From assembly GCF_000967545.1 (NCBI RefSeq), contig NZ_JXXV01000018.1, positions 62,001 through 126,000 of the forward strand: a stretch of DNA of 64,000 nucleotides. The letters run 5' to 3'. The position numbers and the translations under genes were made by a program. Below are positions 18,416-27,951 of the stretch, piece by piece; positions within the stretch are counted from its first letter, which is position 1; every line of letters begins with the position of its first letter. The notes below the pieces were generated by a model that ran no database searches, was not told the origin of the DNA, and was given only the letters and a program-made list of their open reading frames with translations. This stretch comes from Vibrio galatheae. GTDB taxonomy: Bacteria; Pseudomonadota; Gammaproteobacteria; Enterobacterales; Vibrionaceae.

Positions 18416-20326
18416 TTAATCGAGTTTAAAGCGCCCGATAATTCCGGTGAGTTTTTGGTTCATATCTGAAATGTGTTTCGCTTCTTCAAGCGCTTGTTGG
18501 CCATTCGCATCTAGCTCACCCACAATATCGTTAATCGCAGACATATTGCGGCTCAATTCTTGGGTTACGCTACTTTGCTCTTCTGCAGCGGTCGCGATCT
18601 GCGTACTCAAATCATTAATATCCGTCACAAACTGCGTCATGACATCTAAGCTTTCAGCAACCTCACCTGCACCTTCAGCAGTCTGGGCACATTTCTGTTT
18701 GGTTGTTTCCATTGAGTCGACCACCGACTGACTTCCTCTCAGCAAGCTTGCCAGAGCCGCTTCGATTTCCTCTGTACTCGTTTTGGTACGACTTGCCAGG
18801 TTACGCACTTCATCTGCAACCACAGCAAAACCACGCCCTTGTTCACCAGCTCGGGCTGCTTCAATGGCGGCGTTTAGTGCAAGCAAGTTGGTTTGTTCTG
18901 CGATGTCGCCAATCACACCCAATATCGTGTTAATGCCATCGGTCTCTGAAGCCATTTTGTTGACATTATCAGAGGCCGTACTCACATCATCGACCAACTC
19001 TTGTACGTTATTTTGTGCCTGAGTCACCGTCGCCTTAGAGTTCGAACTGGCTTCATTTGCTTTGTGTGTCAGATCTGCAGTGTTAGCGGCATCTGTCGCC
19101 ATCGAGTCGGCCGTTGAGTTCATCTCTTCAATCGCAGTCACCACTTGCTCGGTCTCTTGCACGTGGTTTTGCAATATCACGTTATTACGTTGGCTTTGAT
19201 CTTTCATCCGATCGACGTTTTCATTCAAGTGGTTGGTGACTTCTCGAATGTCCAGCATCATCGCTTGTAAACTGGCGATGAACGCGTTAACGCCTTCAGA
19301 TATTTGCCCTAAGTCATCGTTGGTTTTCACTTCAATGCGCTGTGTGAGGTCCCCATTACCTTGACTTAATCCGACCACGGTTTCTTTCAACACTAGGATA
19401 GGACGATATAGAACATTCAGAATCAATAAAGCAAAAATTACACTGACGACAGTCGCGATAACAGCAGTGACGATCGCCGTTTGTTTAGCCGATGCAAGGT
19501 CGGCGTAAACCACCTCTTTTTCTAGGCCCACAACAAAATACCAGTTCTTACCTGCAATAGTAATTTGATGAGAAAAGAACAATTTTTCTTTATCGCCCAG
19601 TTGCCCATCAAACACAGCTTCACTGGAACCAATCGCCTGCTTGGCAACGCTACTTAACCAAGGGAACTTATCTGAACTTTCTCCCGCTTTGACAGCGTCA
19701 AATGAAGAAGCGAGAACCGTTTTATCATGGTTGATAATCATAGCCAGTGCACCTGGTATCTCGTTGGCGTTTTTGACTATCTCGTTGAGAAATCCAAGCT
19801 GCATATCGACAGAAATCATACCGCTAAAGGTCTTACGTACAATCGATACCCAGTAAATATCTCCGTCGCTACTTAGATACGGTTCTGTCATCGCCGCAGT
19901 CGAGCTTTTACGACCAAGTTGATACCAACTTCGAGTAGTAACATCACCATCATATTTGTTATTCGGCCAAGTCTTGGCTGTTTGGTTCCAATAGCCATCA
20001 CCATTAGTGAAAGCAACCACTGAACTATTAAGGTTCATGCCACCAGCGATAAGATGTGTGAGAGCAATAAAGTCTTTTTCTTCTCCCTTAATTGGGTCGT
20101 TCTCAAACAGTTTGCCGAGCTTATCCAGCCCTGCCACTTTCTCGTTGAGCTTGTTTTCAATCTCTTCAGCTTTGCTTTCTACATACTCTTGATTACTGCT
20201 GGTGATTAGATCTACTAGCGTCTCTTTTTGCTTAACATAAGCAACATAACTAGAGATTGATACGGAAAACACAACCAAAGCAATGATAGAAATAAGCAAC
20301 AGCTTTCTAAATCCCAGATTCCTCAT
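18416..20326 (-). CDS. Methyl-accepting chemotaxis protein with periplasmic Cache domain
   Basis: A 636-residue chemoreceptor. A transmembrane helix (about 10-28), a large periplasmic double-Cache-type domain (about 35-280), a second helix (about 284-308), HAMP, and the signalling domain with the hairpin tip [34 protein letters not shown] block (seen as [20 protein letters not shown]). The ligand pocket contains Y-x6-RSW and EPY spaced much like the amino-acid-binding Cache pattern, so an amino acid or amine ligand is possible. The preferred ATG is at 20326 with AAAGGG upstream; a TTG start nine bases earlier is less likely. Monocistronic. Confidence 0.92.
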   Translation of the reverse strand: MRNLGFRKLLLISIIALVVFSVSISSYVAYVKQKETLVDLITSSNQEYVESKAEEIENKLNEKVAGLDKLGKLFENDPIKGEEKDFIALTHLIAGGMNLNSSVVAFTNGDGYWNQTAKTWPNNKYDGDVTTRSWYQLGRKSSTAAMTEPYLSSDGDIYWVSIVRKTFSGMISVDMQLGFLNEIVKNANEIPGALAMIINHDKTVLASSFDAVKAGESSDKFPWLSSVAKQAIGSSEAVFDGQLGDKEKLFFSHQITIAGKNWYFVVGLEKEVVYADLASAKQTAIVTAVIATVVSVIFALLILNVLYRPILVLKETVVGLSQGNGDLTQRIEVKTNDDLGQISEGVNAFIASLQAMMLDIREVTNHLNENVDRMKDQSQRNNVILQNHVQETEQVVTAIEEMNSTADSMATDAANTADLTHKANEASSNSKATVTQAQNNVQELVDDVSTASDNVNKMASETDGINTILGVIGDIAEQTNLLALNAAIEAARAGEQGRGFAVVADEVRNLASRTKTSTEEIEAALASLLRGSQSVVDSMETTKQKCAQTAEGAGEVAESLDVMTQFVTDINDLSTQIATAAEEQSSVTQELSRNMSAINDIVGELDANGQQALEEAKHISDMNQKLTGIIGRFKLD

Positions 20327-20551
20327 TACACACAACCCTTTTTCTCATCGATACCAAAAATGGCAACTGACTGTGACAATGCCACATTAATTAATTGTTA
20401 AATTTATAATTAAATTGTGGCTGTTATATGACAAAAATCCAGATTGGAGCGTGATAAATAGCAACTTCAGAGACAAAACTTACCTCAAAGCCGTCATTTA
20501 TTTGCGAAATGAAAGCTTAGTTCACAAATAGCGACGAAAAAAATAACAGAA

Positions 20552-21904
20552 TCATGAATAAATAATATCCGCCCAACGTGCTAATCCCGCAGTGACAGAG
20601 CCAAAATAGTTGCCGCTCACAATCGGAGTATTGGGTAGAACTTGGTTCACCGCTGCTCTTAATATGGGAGAGCGCGCAGAGCCTCCTGTCATATAGATAA
20701 CATCGGGGTGGATACCACTTTGATTAATTGCTTCTTTAACCAAAGCTTTAATCTTATCTGTGGGTACTGCGATAGCAGCTTCCAACTCTGACTTGATGAC
20801 AGGAATCGAAACGACTTCATTAAGTAGCTGAATTTTAGCCTCATAGCTGCTCGCGTCACCCAATGCGATTTTGGTTTGCTCAGCCTCGCGAATCAGTGCA
20901 TACCCCAGCGTCGCTTGATACAGCTCAAGCAGTCGTCCGAGCTTTTCCGGCTGCAGCGCCTCTTTCACCATCAACTGGATTTGTTTTCGGTTTTCGTGAC
21001 CATAGAACTTGCGTTGCGCTTGGACGTCGTTAATTGCTATCGGATTCCAAAACTGCGTGGTTGGCAGTTCCAAACCAGATTGATTTTGCGTTCCCAAACC
21101 AAACTCAGGCATAAACTGCTTAAACGCAGTGAATATATCAAGATCATTGCCGCCAACCATCTGCCCAGAGTGAGCGAGGAGCGATTCGCGTCTATCTTGT
21201 TTACCAGCCCAAGAAGGTCCCATACGCAAAAACGAACAGTCGGTTGTACCACCGCCAATATCTACCACAAGTACGTTTTTGTCTTTTGTCAGCGAAGCCT
21301 CATAATCTAGCCCTGCCGCAACGGGTTCGAACTGAAACTCGACCTCTTTAAACCCAGCTCGCTGAGCCGCTCGTCGCAATATACCTTCTGCTTGAATATT
21401 TGACTCTTCGCCGCCACGACCAAGAAAGTTAACTGGGCGACCAATGATCGTTTGGGTGATTTCCTTCTCTAGTGATAGCTCTGCGCGCTGGCGAATGTTC
21501 GCCATCATGGCGCACACCAGATCCTCAAAAAAAGACAACTGCATATCACGCAAGCCCATCGCACCCAAAAACGACTTAGGCGACTTTACGTAATACACAT
21601 CTTGCGGGTCTTCAAGATAAAGGTTGAGCGCTTCATGGCCAAACTTCACCTCATCACCACGTACTTCGAGCCCTTCCTCCGCATTGAGTTTAATTGCTCG
21701 GCGTAGCATGTTTTCGCCCACTGAATCTGATGGTTTTATTCCCAGTGTTCTAAACAAATACTCAGATACTACTTCTGATGTGGGTGCACATAAGGTCGAT
21801 GGAACATAAAACTCTTCATCTACCAAAGGGATTGGCTTTACCTCTCCATCAATGAGCGTTGCGACCGAACAATTCGCAGTTCCGTAATCAAATCCAATAG
21901 ACAT
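20552..21904 (-). CDS. yegD: Hsp70-family protein YegD-like
   Basis: A 450-residue actin/Hsp70-fold ATPase, the same length as E. coli YegD. It has IGFDYGTANCSVA (phosphate 1), VVDIGGGTTDCSF (phosphate 2) and YMTGGSARSPILRAAV (adenosine), but no Hsp70 substrate-binding domain. YegD is a putative chaperone without a settled function. The ATG at 21904 has GAGGT upstream; an in-frame TTG at 21922 would add six residues and is less likely. Confidence 0.9.
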   Translation of the reverse strand: MSIGFDYGTANCSVATLIDGEVKPIPLVDEEFYVPSTLCAPTSEVVSEYLFRTLGIKPSDSVGENMLRRAIKLNAEEGLEVRGDEVKFGHEALNLYLEDPQDVYYVKSPKSFLGAMGLRDMQLSFFEDLVCAMMANIRQRAELSLEKEITQTIIGRPVNFLGRGGEESNIQAEGILRRAAQRAGFKEVEFQFEPVAAGLDYEASLTKDKNVLVVDIGGGTTDCSFLRMGPSWAGKQDRRESLLAHSGQMVGGNDLDIFTAFKQFMPEFGLGTQNQSGLELPTTQFWNPIAINDVQAQRKFYGHENRKQIQLMVKEALQPEKLGRLLELYQATLGYALIREAEQTKIALGDASSYEAKIQLLNEVVSIPVIKSELEAAIAVPTDKIKALVKEAINQSGIHPDVIYMTGGSARSPILRAAVNQVLPNTPIVSGNYFGSVTAGLARWADIIYS

Positions 21905-22042
21905 CGCGGGGTTACCTCTCAATGCGTGTAAATCTTATTGCCTGAATTTTGGCAAGCCGGAGAGTAAACCCTAGACAGGTAGTCAGGTCAACCCAGTTTC
22001 GATTCAGATGCAAAGAAAGAGGCACAGGAAAGGTGACCAGCA

Positions 22043-22067
22043 ATAAAAAAGCAGCCACAAGGGCTGC
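22043..22067 (-). terminator. Rho-independent terminator of the small 64-residue gene
   Basis: On the minus strand GCAGCC and GGCTGC form a 6-bp stem with a 5-base loop (22051-22067), followed by TTTTTT. It ends the small gene at 22088 before yegD, so the two are separate transcripts. Confidence 0.85.
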
Positions 22068-22087
22068 CTAGGCAATTGAAATGGTAG

Positions 22088-22282
22088 TTATACGTCGAGA
22101 GACATACCAATTTGGCTTAGTTTGGTTTTAAACTCATCCACGCTAGCCGCTTCGTAAGTGGGAGAGCCATTAAAGTATCTGGGTTTTTCTGGCAGCATTG
22201 CGTTTTTTAACGCTTTTTCTTGGTCAATATCATCATGATAAACGGTAACGCGGTTGGGTATGTCCTGCTGGAACTTCGCCAT
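22088..22282 (-). CDS. Small conserved-looking protein of unknown function
   Basis: A 64-residue soluble acidic-basic mixed protein, MAKFQQDIPNRVTVYHDD at the start. The frame is open to 22315, but the ATG at 22282 has a strong AAAGGAGA at ideal spacing and is chosen. A good ribosome-binding site and its own terminator argue that this is a real gene. I recognise no family and see no membrane segment, zinc ligands or repeats. Confidence 0.7.
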   Translation of the reverse strand: MAKFQQDIPNRVTVYHDDIDQEKALKNAMLPEKPRYFNGSPTYEAASVDEFKTKLSQIGMSLDV

Positions 22283-22684
22283 GGTGTTCTCCTTTCCTGT
22301 GACGTTTAACTCCAATTAAGCGTAGAAAAGCTCACTCACATGTCAAAATAAAAGTTAGTAGCGAAAATATGCTGCTAATATGACATTACTCACTGATAAT
22401 AATACAAATTCCTCTAAAACCAATTTCAAATAAGCGCAGACAAAGATCGTATTTCTGTGAAGCTTTGCTAATTTTTGAGCTGATTTATTAAGTTATCTAA
22501 TTGAAAGATGATTGGCTTAACGCTTTCATTTGGCGCAAAGCGCTCACGTGATTAGTTACGATTGAAAAATTTCAACTAAAATCACATTTTACCTTTCTAC
22601 GCCCCCTATAGTTTGCATAAGGATGAGTCTCTTACTAGACGCTTGTTCTAGCCTGTGAGAAACAACCGTTGGCGACCCTGCACA
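22283..22684. other. Intergenic region upstream of the GH13 operon
   Basis: About 400 bases between two divergent genes. It must hold the promoter of the glycosidase operon. I see AT-rich tracts, a lone CRP-like half-site (TCACATTT near 22583) and one imperfect MalT-like box (AAGGATGAGT near 22619). Neither is strong enough to call. Confidence 0.5.
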
Positions 22685-24475
22685 ATGAAAAAACATAATA
22701 TCTATCAAGTATTCACTCGACTATTTGGCAACACCAATCAAACCAATACGCCATGGGGAACCATAGAGCAAAATGGGGTTGGAAAATTCAGCGATTTTAC
22801 CACTACAGCACTCAACGAGATTCGCAAGCTAGGCATTAGCCATATTTGGTATACCGGTGTCCCGCACCATGCAGTGATCCGTAACTACAGCGAATTTGGT
22901 ATTGCAAATGATCACCCGAGTGTTGTGAAAGGACGTGCGGGGTCACCTTATGCCGTCAAAGATTACTATTCGGTCAACCCTGATTTGGCCGATGATCCTA
23001 GCCAGCGCAACCAAGAATTTTCTGCACTGATTGCCCGCACTCATCATGCAGGAATGAAAGTCATCATTGATATCGTTCCAAATCATGTTGCACGGGTTTA
23101 CCAAGGGTTAAATAATCCTCACGGCGTGCGTGATTTTGGCGTCGATGACGATACCCGCGTTGCTTATGCAAAAGATAACAACTTTTACTATATCCCGAAT
23201 CAAGCATTCGAGCTTCCTGATGCTTTGCAGGCAAATCCTCCACTCGGAGGCGAACAGCATCCTAGTTTGCAAGTTCCGTTTAAAGAGTTTCCAGCTAAGT
23301 GGACAGGGAATGGTTCGCGCCTTGCCAAGCCAAATCACGACGATTGGTACGAAACTGTCAAAGTGAACTATGGTGTAAAACCGGATGGCAGCAAAGATTT
23401 CCCTACCTTGCCTGATGATTTTCACGACAAAAGTGCGCAACAGCACTATCAGTTCTGGCAAGGAAAAGAAGTACCCGATTCTTGGATTAAATTTCGCGAC
23501 ATCGCTTTGTATTGGCTATCTCAAGGTGTCGATGGCTTCCGCTACGATATGGCAGAGATGGTGCCAGTTGAGTTCTGGAGCTTTATGAATTCATCAATCA
23601 AACACGTCAATCCAGATGCTTTTCTAATGGCCGAAGTTTATCAGCCACACCTGTATCGCGATTATATTCAGTTAGGAAAAATGGATTATTTGTACGACAA
23701 AGTCGACTTATATGACGCACTGAAAGATGTGATTCAAGGCAAGGGGTCAACCAAAGAGATTGGGCGCATCCAACATGAACTGCGTGATATTGAGCATCAC
23801 ATGCTGCACTTTATTGATAACCATGATGAGCAACGTATCGCTTCAGCAGAGTTTGCAGGCAGTGGTGACAAAGGCAAACCTGCCATGTTGGTATCAGCGT
23901 GTTTATCCAGCTCGCCAACCATGATTTACTTCGGCCAAGAAGTCGGCGAAGCAGGATCAGAGCAAGCAGGGTTTGGCCAACCATCACGTACCTCGATCTT
24001 TGACTATATCGGCGTACCTGCTCATCAACGATGGATGAATCATGGCCGTTTTGATGGTGGGCAGTTATCACCATCAGAAACTGAACTCAGAGTCTTTTAT
24101 AGCAAGCTGCTTAACTTGACGTTAAATAGCTACGCCTTATGTGGCATGTACCATGATTTGTACGCTGCCAACTATAAAAACTTTGCTGAGATGAAAGACA
24201 AGCTGTATGCATTTGCCCGCTCAGATAAGCAGCAAGCGATCATTGTGGCGACTAACTTTAGCGATCAAGAAGAGAAAACCATTGAGCTCGTCATTCCACC
24301 GCAACTTGTACAGCTTTGGAACCTAAGTGATGGTCAATACCCAATCGTCGACAAGCTCAATCAGCAAACCTATCAGCTAAATGTTAGCAATAGCCAAGCG
24401 CAGATTGACATCCACCTTGCGCCACTGGCAACACACTTTCTATGTCTAGACAATCTCCAACAGTTCAGAGGTTAG
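22685..24475 (+). CDS. Cytoplasmic GH13 alpha-amylase-family enzyme
   Basis: A 596-residue glycoside hydrolase family 13 protein acting on alpha-1,4-glucans or maltodextrins. The four family blocks are present: DIVPNH, GFRYDMAE (nucleophile Asp), FLMAEVYQPH (acid Glu) and FIDNHDEQR (second Asp), so it should be active. There is no signal peptide, so it acts in the cytoplasm. A GTG at 22655 is in frame, but the ATG at 22685 fits the family start better; neither has a clear ribosome-binding site. It is followed after one base by a MalZ-like gene, pointing to maltodextrin breakdown. Exact specificity is unknown. Confidence 0.88.
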   Translation: MKKHNIYQVFTRLFGNTNQTNTPWGTIEQNGVGKFSDFTTTALNEIRKLGISHIWYTGVPHHAVIRNYSEFGIANDHPSVVKGRAGSPYAVKDYYSVNPDLADDPSQRNQEFSALIARTHHAGMKVIIDIVPNHVARVYQGLNNPHGVRDFGVDDDTRVAYAKDNNFYYIPNQAFELPDALQANPPLGGEQHPSLQVPFKEFPAKWTGNGSRLAKPNHDDWYETVKVNYGVKPDGSKDFPTLPDDFHDKSAQQHYQFWQGKEVPDSWIKFRDIALYWLSQGVDGFRYDMAEMVPVEFWSFMNSSIKHVNPDAFLMAEVYQPHLYRDYIQLGKMDYLYDKVDLYDALKDVIQGKGSTKEIGRIQHELRDIEHHMLHFIDNHDEQRIASAEFAGSGDKGKPAMLVSACLSSSPTMIYFGQEVGEAGSEQAGFGQPSRTSIFDYIGVPAHQRWMNHGRFDGGQLSPSETELRVFYSKLLNLTLNSYALCGMYHDLYAANYKNFAEMKDKLYAFARSDKQQAIIVATNFSDQEEKTIELVIPPQLVQLWNLSDGQYPIVDKLNQQTYQLNVSNSQAQIDIHLAPLATHFLCLDNLQQFRG

Positions 24476-24476
24476 T

Positions 24477-26327
24477 ATGAAGTCGCTTCCTTTTCTTTAC
24501 CACGGCCAGTCGTCTGATTGGTTATCTCTCCAAGCTGGCAAGTTAACGGTAACTTTAGCAACAGAAAAATCATATCATTTTACCAAGGTCTTGTTACGTC
24601 ACGAGCCTGACAATGAAGAGTATTTGGTGGAAATGACGCTCAGCCGTAGCAGTGACCATTTGAACTATTGGAGTGCCGAGTTCCCTCTTAACAGCGACCG
24701 AGATATCACACACTATGTCTTTAAACTTCTGACGGAGACAGGCCAATATTGGCTTGATGCAAAAGGCATTTCGAAACGAACGTCAGCCAAAGAATTCCAC
24801 TTTAAATATAACGCTAATCATCAGCCGCCAAGCTGGGTCAATCAGCAAGTGTTCTATCAAATATTCCCCGATCGCTTTTGCAACGCAAAACCTGACATCA
24901 GCGTAAAAGATGGCGAATATTTGGTATCTGGGGGACGTAAGCCCGTTGTTAGTAAGCAATGGGGCGAACCAGTAGACAGTAGCAATGGTAACGGCGGTTG
25001 CGAGTTCTACGGTGGCGATCTGTATGGGGTCGAAAGCAAACTGGATTACCTACAAGATCTTGGCGTCACTGCGCTCTATTTGAACCCGATATTTACCGCA
25101 CCAAGTAATCATAAATACGATACTTCCAACTATCGTCAAATCGACCCACATTTAGGCACCAACCAACACTTCGCCGAGTTGTGCCAACAACTGCATAGCC
25201 GCGAGATGAAAATCATGCTAGACGCGGTGTTCAATCACACTTCGACTGAGCACCTGTGGTTCAACCTTCAAGGGAAACATAGCGAAATTGGCGCGTACCA
25301 ATCGCCACAATCACCTTATCGAGACTACTATTTCTTTGATGGTGACAGTTCGGACTATGTTGGTTGGAAAGGCATTCAGTCTTTGCCCGTGCTTAATTTT
25401 GAAAATGAGCAGGTGCGAGATTATATCTACGCAAGCGACGACGCTGTGATCAAATATTGGTTAAAACCACCCTATCAGATCGATGCCTGGCGCTTTGATG
25501 TCATACATATGTTGGGTGAGGGGGAAGGCGCGAGTAATAATGCCCATTACGTAAAGGCGTTCCGCGACTCTGCCAAGCAAGTGAACCCTGATTGCTACGT
25601 CCTTGGTGAGCACTTCTTCGAGGCAACTCAATGGCTGCAAGGCGATCAAGAAGATGGTGCGATGAACTATTATGGCTTTGCTCATCCTGTTAGAGCACTG
25701 CTGACTAAATTGGACATCAGCTTTGACCCGATAGAGATTGGCGTGAGTGATTTTCTCGATTGGCAAGCAGAGGCGAGGGCAAAAATCCCGTGGCAGAACC
25801 AATTGGCCCAACTTAACCAACTCGACAGTCATGACACGGCGCGTTTTATTGAACTAGTGAAGCATGATCCGCGCTTGTTTAAACTCGCGAGCGCCCTACT
25901 GTTTAGTTACGTCGGAACACCTTGTCTCTACTATGGAACGGAACTAGGTATGATGGGAAGCCACGATCCAGACAACCGTCGTAGCATGCCGTGGGATGAG
26001 ATCGAACGTTCAGAGTATTTAGGCTGGTTTAAACAACTCATTGCGATAAGAAAATCACACCCTGCACTACAAAAAGGTGACTATATCCCGCTGCATCACG
26101 ATGACGAATGCTTTATTTTTGCCCGCAAATACCAACGCGATCTTGTACTTTGCGCATTTAGCCACAGCGACAAAACCATACATCGCAAAGTACCTGTTTG
26201 GCGTGTTGACATCCAAAACGCACTATTTAAAGGTGAACTCTGTGGTGAAAAGTCGCGCGCGTCAAATGGGTATGTCGCTCTATCACTGCCACCAAGAGGC
26301 TGTCGCTTATTGTCCCTACTAGATTAA
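24477..26327 (+). CDS. malZ: Maltodextrin glucosidase, MalZ-like GH13 enzyme
   Basis: A 616-residue GH13 enzyme close in length and layout to E. coli MalZ (about 604). An N-terminal beta-sandwich (about 1-110) precedes the barrel, with DAVFNHT, IDAWRFDVIHMLG (nucleophile Asp), YVLGEHFFEA (acid Glu) and NQLDSHDTARF (second Asp). GGDLYGVESKLDYLQDLGVTALYLNP is the typical neopullulanase/MalZ stretch. No signal peptide; cytoplasmic removal of glucose from maltodextrins is expected. It is co-transcribed with the preceding GH13 gene. Neopullulanase or cyclomaltodextrinase activity is the alternative. Confidence 0.85.
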   Translation: MKSLPFLYHGQSSDWLSLQAGKLTVTLATEKSYHFTKVLLRHEPDNEEYLVEMTLSRSSDHLNYWSAEFPLNSDRDITHYVFKLLTETGQYWLDAKGISKRTSAKEFHFKYNANHQPPSWVNQQVFYQIFPDRFCNAKPDISVKDGEYLVSGGRKPVVSKQWGEPVDSSNGNGGCEFYGGDLYGVESKLDYLQDLGVTALYLNPIFTAPSNHKYDTSNYRQIDPHLGTNQHFAELCQQLHSREMKIMLDAVFNHTSTEHLWFNLQGKHSEIGAYQSPQSPYRDYYFFDGDSSDYVGWKGIQSLPVLNFENEQVRDYIYASDDAVIKYWLKPPYQIDAWRFDVIHMLGEGEGASNNAHYVKAFRDSAKQVNPDCYVLGEHFFEATQWLQGDQEDGAMNYYGFAHPVRALLTKLDISFDPIEIGVSDFLDWQAEARAKIPWQNQLAQLNQLDSHDTARFIELVKHDPRLFKLASALLFSYVGTPCLYYGTELGMMGSHDPDNRRSMPWDEIERSEYLGWFKQLIAIRKSHPALQKGDYIPLHHDDECFIFARKYQRDLVLCAFSHSDKTIHRKVPVWRVDIQNALFKGELCGEKSRASNGYVALSLPPRGCRLLSLLD

Positions 26328-26356
26328 TTGTTCGCAGCTCACACTATTTACAACCA

Positions 26357-26395
26357 ATAAAACGGCGCAAATATGGCATTGCGCCGTTTTATTTG
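26357..26395. terminator. Bidirectional terminator after the GH13 operon
   Basis: A 14-bp stem (ATAAAACGGCGCAA at 26357-26370 with TTGCGCCGTTTTAT at 26379-26392) has an 8-base loop and T-rich tails on both strands. It separates the glycosidase operon from the convergent DsbA-like gene. Confidence 0.88.
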
Positions 26396-26442
26396 ATTAC
26401 CCGCGAATAGCTATTTTCTTTTCACTTAAGTTCGAATCAAAT

Positions 26443-27054
26443 TTAAATTAGCTGCTCTATCTGGCTTATAGTCCTCTGCGCCGATTGATAATCAACCTGA
26501 AGTTCGACCATTCCCTCGGCGGTTTCAACAAATAAAGACGGAAAACTATTGCCACCAATACTGCGCGCAAAGTCTAATTCACTGAGAAACTCTTCGTTTA
26601 GGGTCACTGAGCCAAAGTCAGATTCAAATCGCGCCACATCTAAGCCGATACTGTCAGCAAGCTCTATGAGTACTTTACTGTCGCTAGGGTTTTTGGCCTC
26701 TAGGTAATAGGCCGTTTGGATCGCAGTCAACATCTCTCTTTCCGCATTTTGCTTACGCGCTGCCAGTACTGCACGGCATGAAGGATAGGTGGAACGGCGT
26801 GGAACATTTTTGTTCCAAAAATCGTAGTTAAACTGAGTACCCAGATACTGTTCAATCTTGCGCCAATAAGAGGCTATCTGCTGCTGCATGGCTTCGGGCA
26901 TAGGAAGATCTGAGTCTGGGGCCAGGCCACCCACCACATATTGAATCTCAATCCGTCCTTCTAAAATTTGGCAGATCTGCTGCCATACCGGTTTATAGCC
27001 CCAACACCATGAGCACATAGGATCATACACATAGTAGAGTTTGCTCTCGGACAT
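26443..27054 (-). CDS. DsbA-family thioredoxin-fold protein (cytoplasmic)
   Basis: A 203-residue DsbA-like protein with the active-site motif CSWCWGYKP at residues 14-22, a cis-Pro region near NSFPSLFVE and the helical insertion of the DsbA fold. There is no signal peptide, so it belongs with the cytoplasmic FrnE/DsbA-like oxidoreductases rather than periplasmic DsbA. The ATG follows GGAG. The gene stands alone; the partner is unknown. Confidence 0.85.
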   Translation of the reverse strand: MSESKLYYVYDPMCSWCWGYKPVWQQICQILEGRIEIQYVVGGLAPDSDLPMPEAMQQQIASYWRKIEQYLGTQFNYDFWNKNVPRRSTYPSCRAVLAARKQNAEREMLTAIQTAYYLEAKNPSDSKVLIELADSIGLDVARFESDFGSVTLNEEFLSELDFARSIGGNSFPSLFVETAEGMVELQVDYQSAQRTISQIEQLI

Positions 27055-27145
27055 CCGTTTCGCTCCAGCGTGTTATTGATAGCGTTAAGCATAACCTGTC
27101 GCAATTGGATTGCACTAGAATACGATAATTAAACTGGTAACAGGG

Positions 27146-27937
27146 TCACCAAAGGTTGGTAAATTGACTTTGCATCGCGCGGCTAATTGGCAATTTGGTA
27201 TTGCCGATGACCACTTCCATTTTACCTGTAATCACTCTTTTCACCTTTTCCACCGCCGAGACATTAACTATGGTTGAGCGATGAATCTGCCAAAAGTGTT
27301 CTGGATTTAGCTGCTGTATCAACTCTTTAAGTGAGGTTCGCAGTAAGTACTCAACGGTTTGATTCTCTTCTTTGCAAAACACAGACACATATTTGTCTTC
27401 TGCCTTAAAATAGAGCACATCCGCAACTGAGATAAGATGAATATCATCACCTTTGCTCGCCTTTAACCAACTTAGATAAGTGGGTGCAGATCGCTGGCCC
27501 AGTTGTTGGATTTGGTTGAGAAGCGCAGCCATATTATGCGGCGGTGATGGAAGTTCGCTTTCGAGACGTTGTTTGAGCTTAGCAATACATTGATCGAGTC
27601 TTTGTTCGGAAAGTGGCTTCAAGAGATAGTCCAGCGCATTGGCTTCAAAGGCCTGCAAAGCAAATTCATCGTAGGCGGTAATAAAGACAACCTGAGTTCG
27701 ACTGTGAGTTTTACTGAGCGCTTTAGCGGCCGACATGCCATCAAGTTGAGGCATTTTGATGTCGAGGAACACTATATCGGGAGCGAGTTGCTCAACCATC
27801 TCTAACGCTTCTTGGCCATTTTTCGCCTGACCGACAATTTCAAGTTGCGGCCAAGAGTCTGCTAACATCTTGTTGAGATGATGGCGCAATACTGGCTCAT
27901 CATCGGCGATAACCGCACTAAATCCCTTGAATGTCAT
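27146..27937 (-). CDS. LytTR-family response regulator
   Basis: A 263-residue regulator. The receiver domain (about 8-125) has the acidic pair DDE, the phospho-acceptor Asp in VFLDIKMPQLDG, and the Lys in DYLLKPLSE. The C-terminal LytTR DNA-binding domain (about 155-263) holds YFKAEDKYVSVF and FWQIHRSTIVNVSAV. It is the last gene of a seven-gene operon, directly after its kinase. It probably controls that operon, whose product is an ABC/LolA-like envelope system. Confidence 0.93.
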   Translation of the reverse strand: MTFKGFSAVIADDEPVLRHHLNKMLADSWPQLEIVGQAKNGQEALEMVEQLAPDIVFLDIKMPQLDGMSAAKALSKTHSRTQVVFITAYDEFALQAFEANALDYLLKPLSEQRLDQCIAKLKQRLESELPSPPHNMAALLNQIQQLGQRSAPTYLSWLKASKGDDIHLISVADVLYFKAEDKYVSVFCKEENQTVEYLLRTSLKELIQQLNPEHFWQIHRSTIVNVSAVEKVKRVITGKMEVVIGNTKLPISRAMQSQFTNLW

Positions 27938-27951
27938 GCTACTCTTCCTAT

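Noticed and set aside
22600..22640. MalT-like boxes before the GH13 operon
   Set aside because: Only about 7 of 10 bases match in one copy and there is no properly spaced second copy.
27130..27150. Imperfect stem at the end of the LytTR operon as a terminator
   Set aside because: The stem is short with a mismatch, overlaps the stop codon and lacks a T run.
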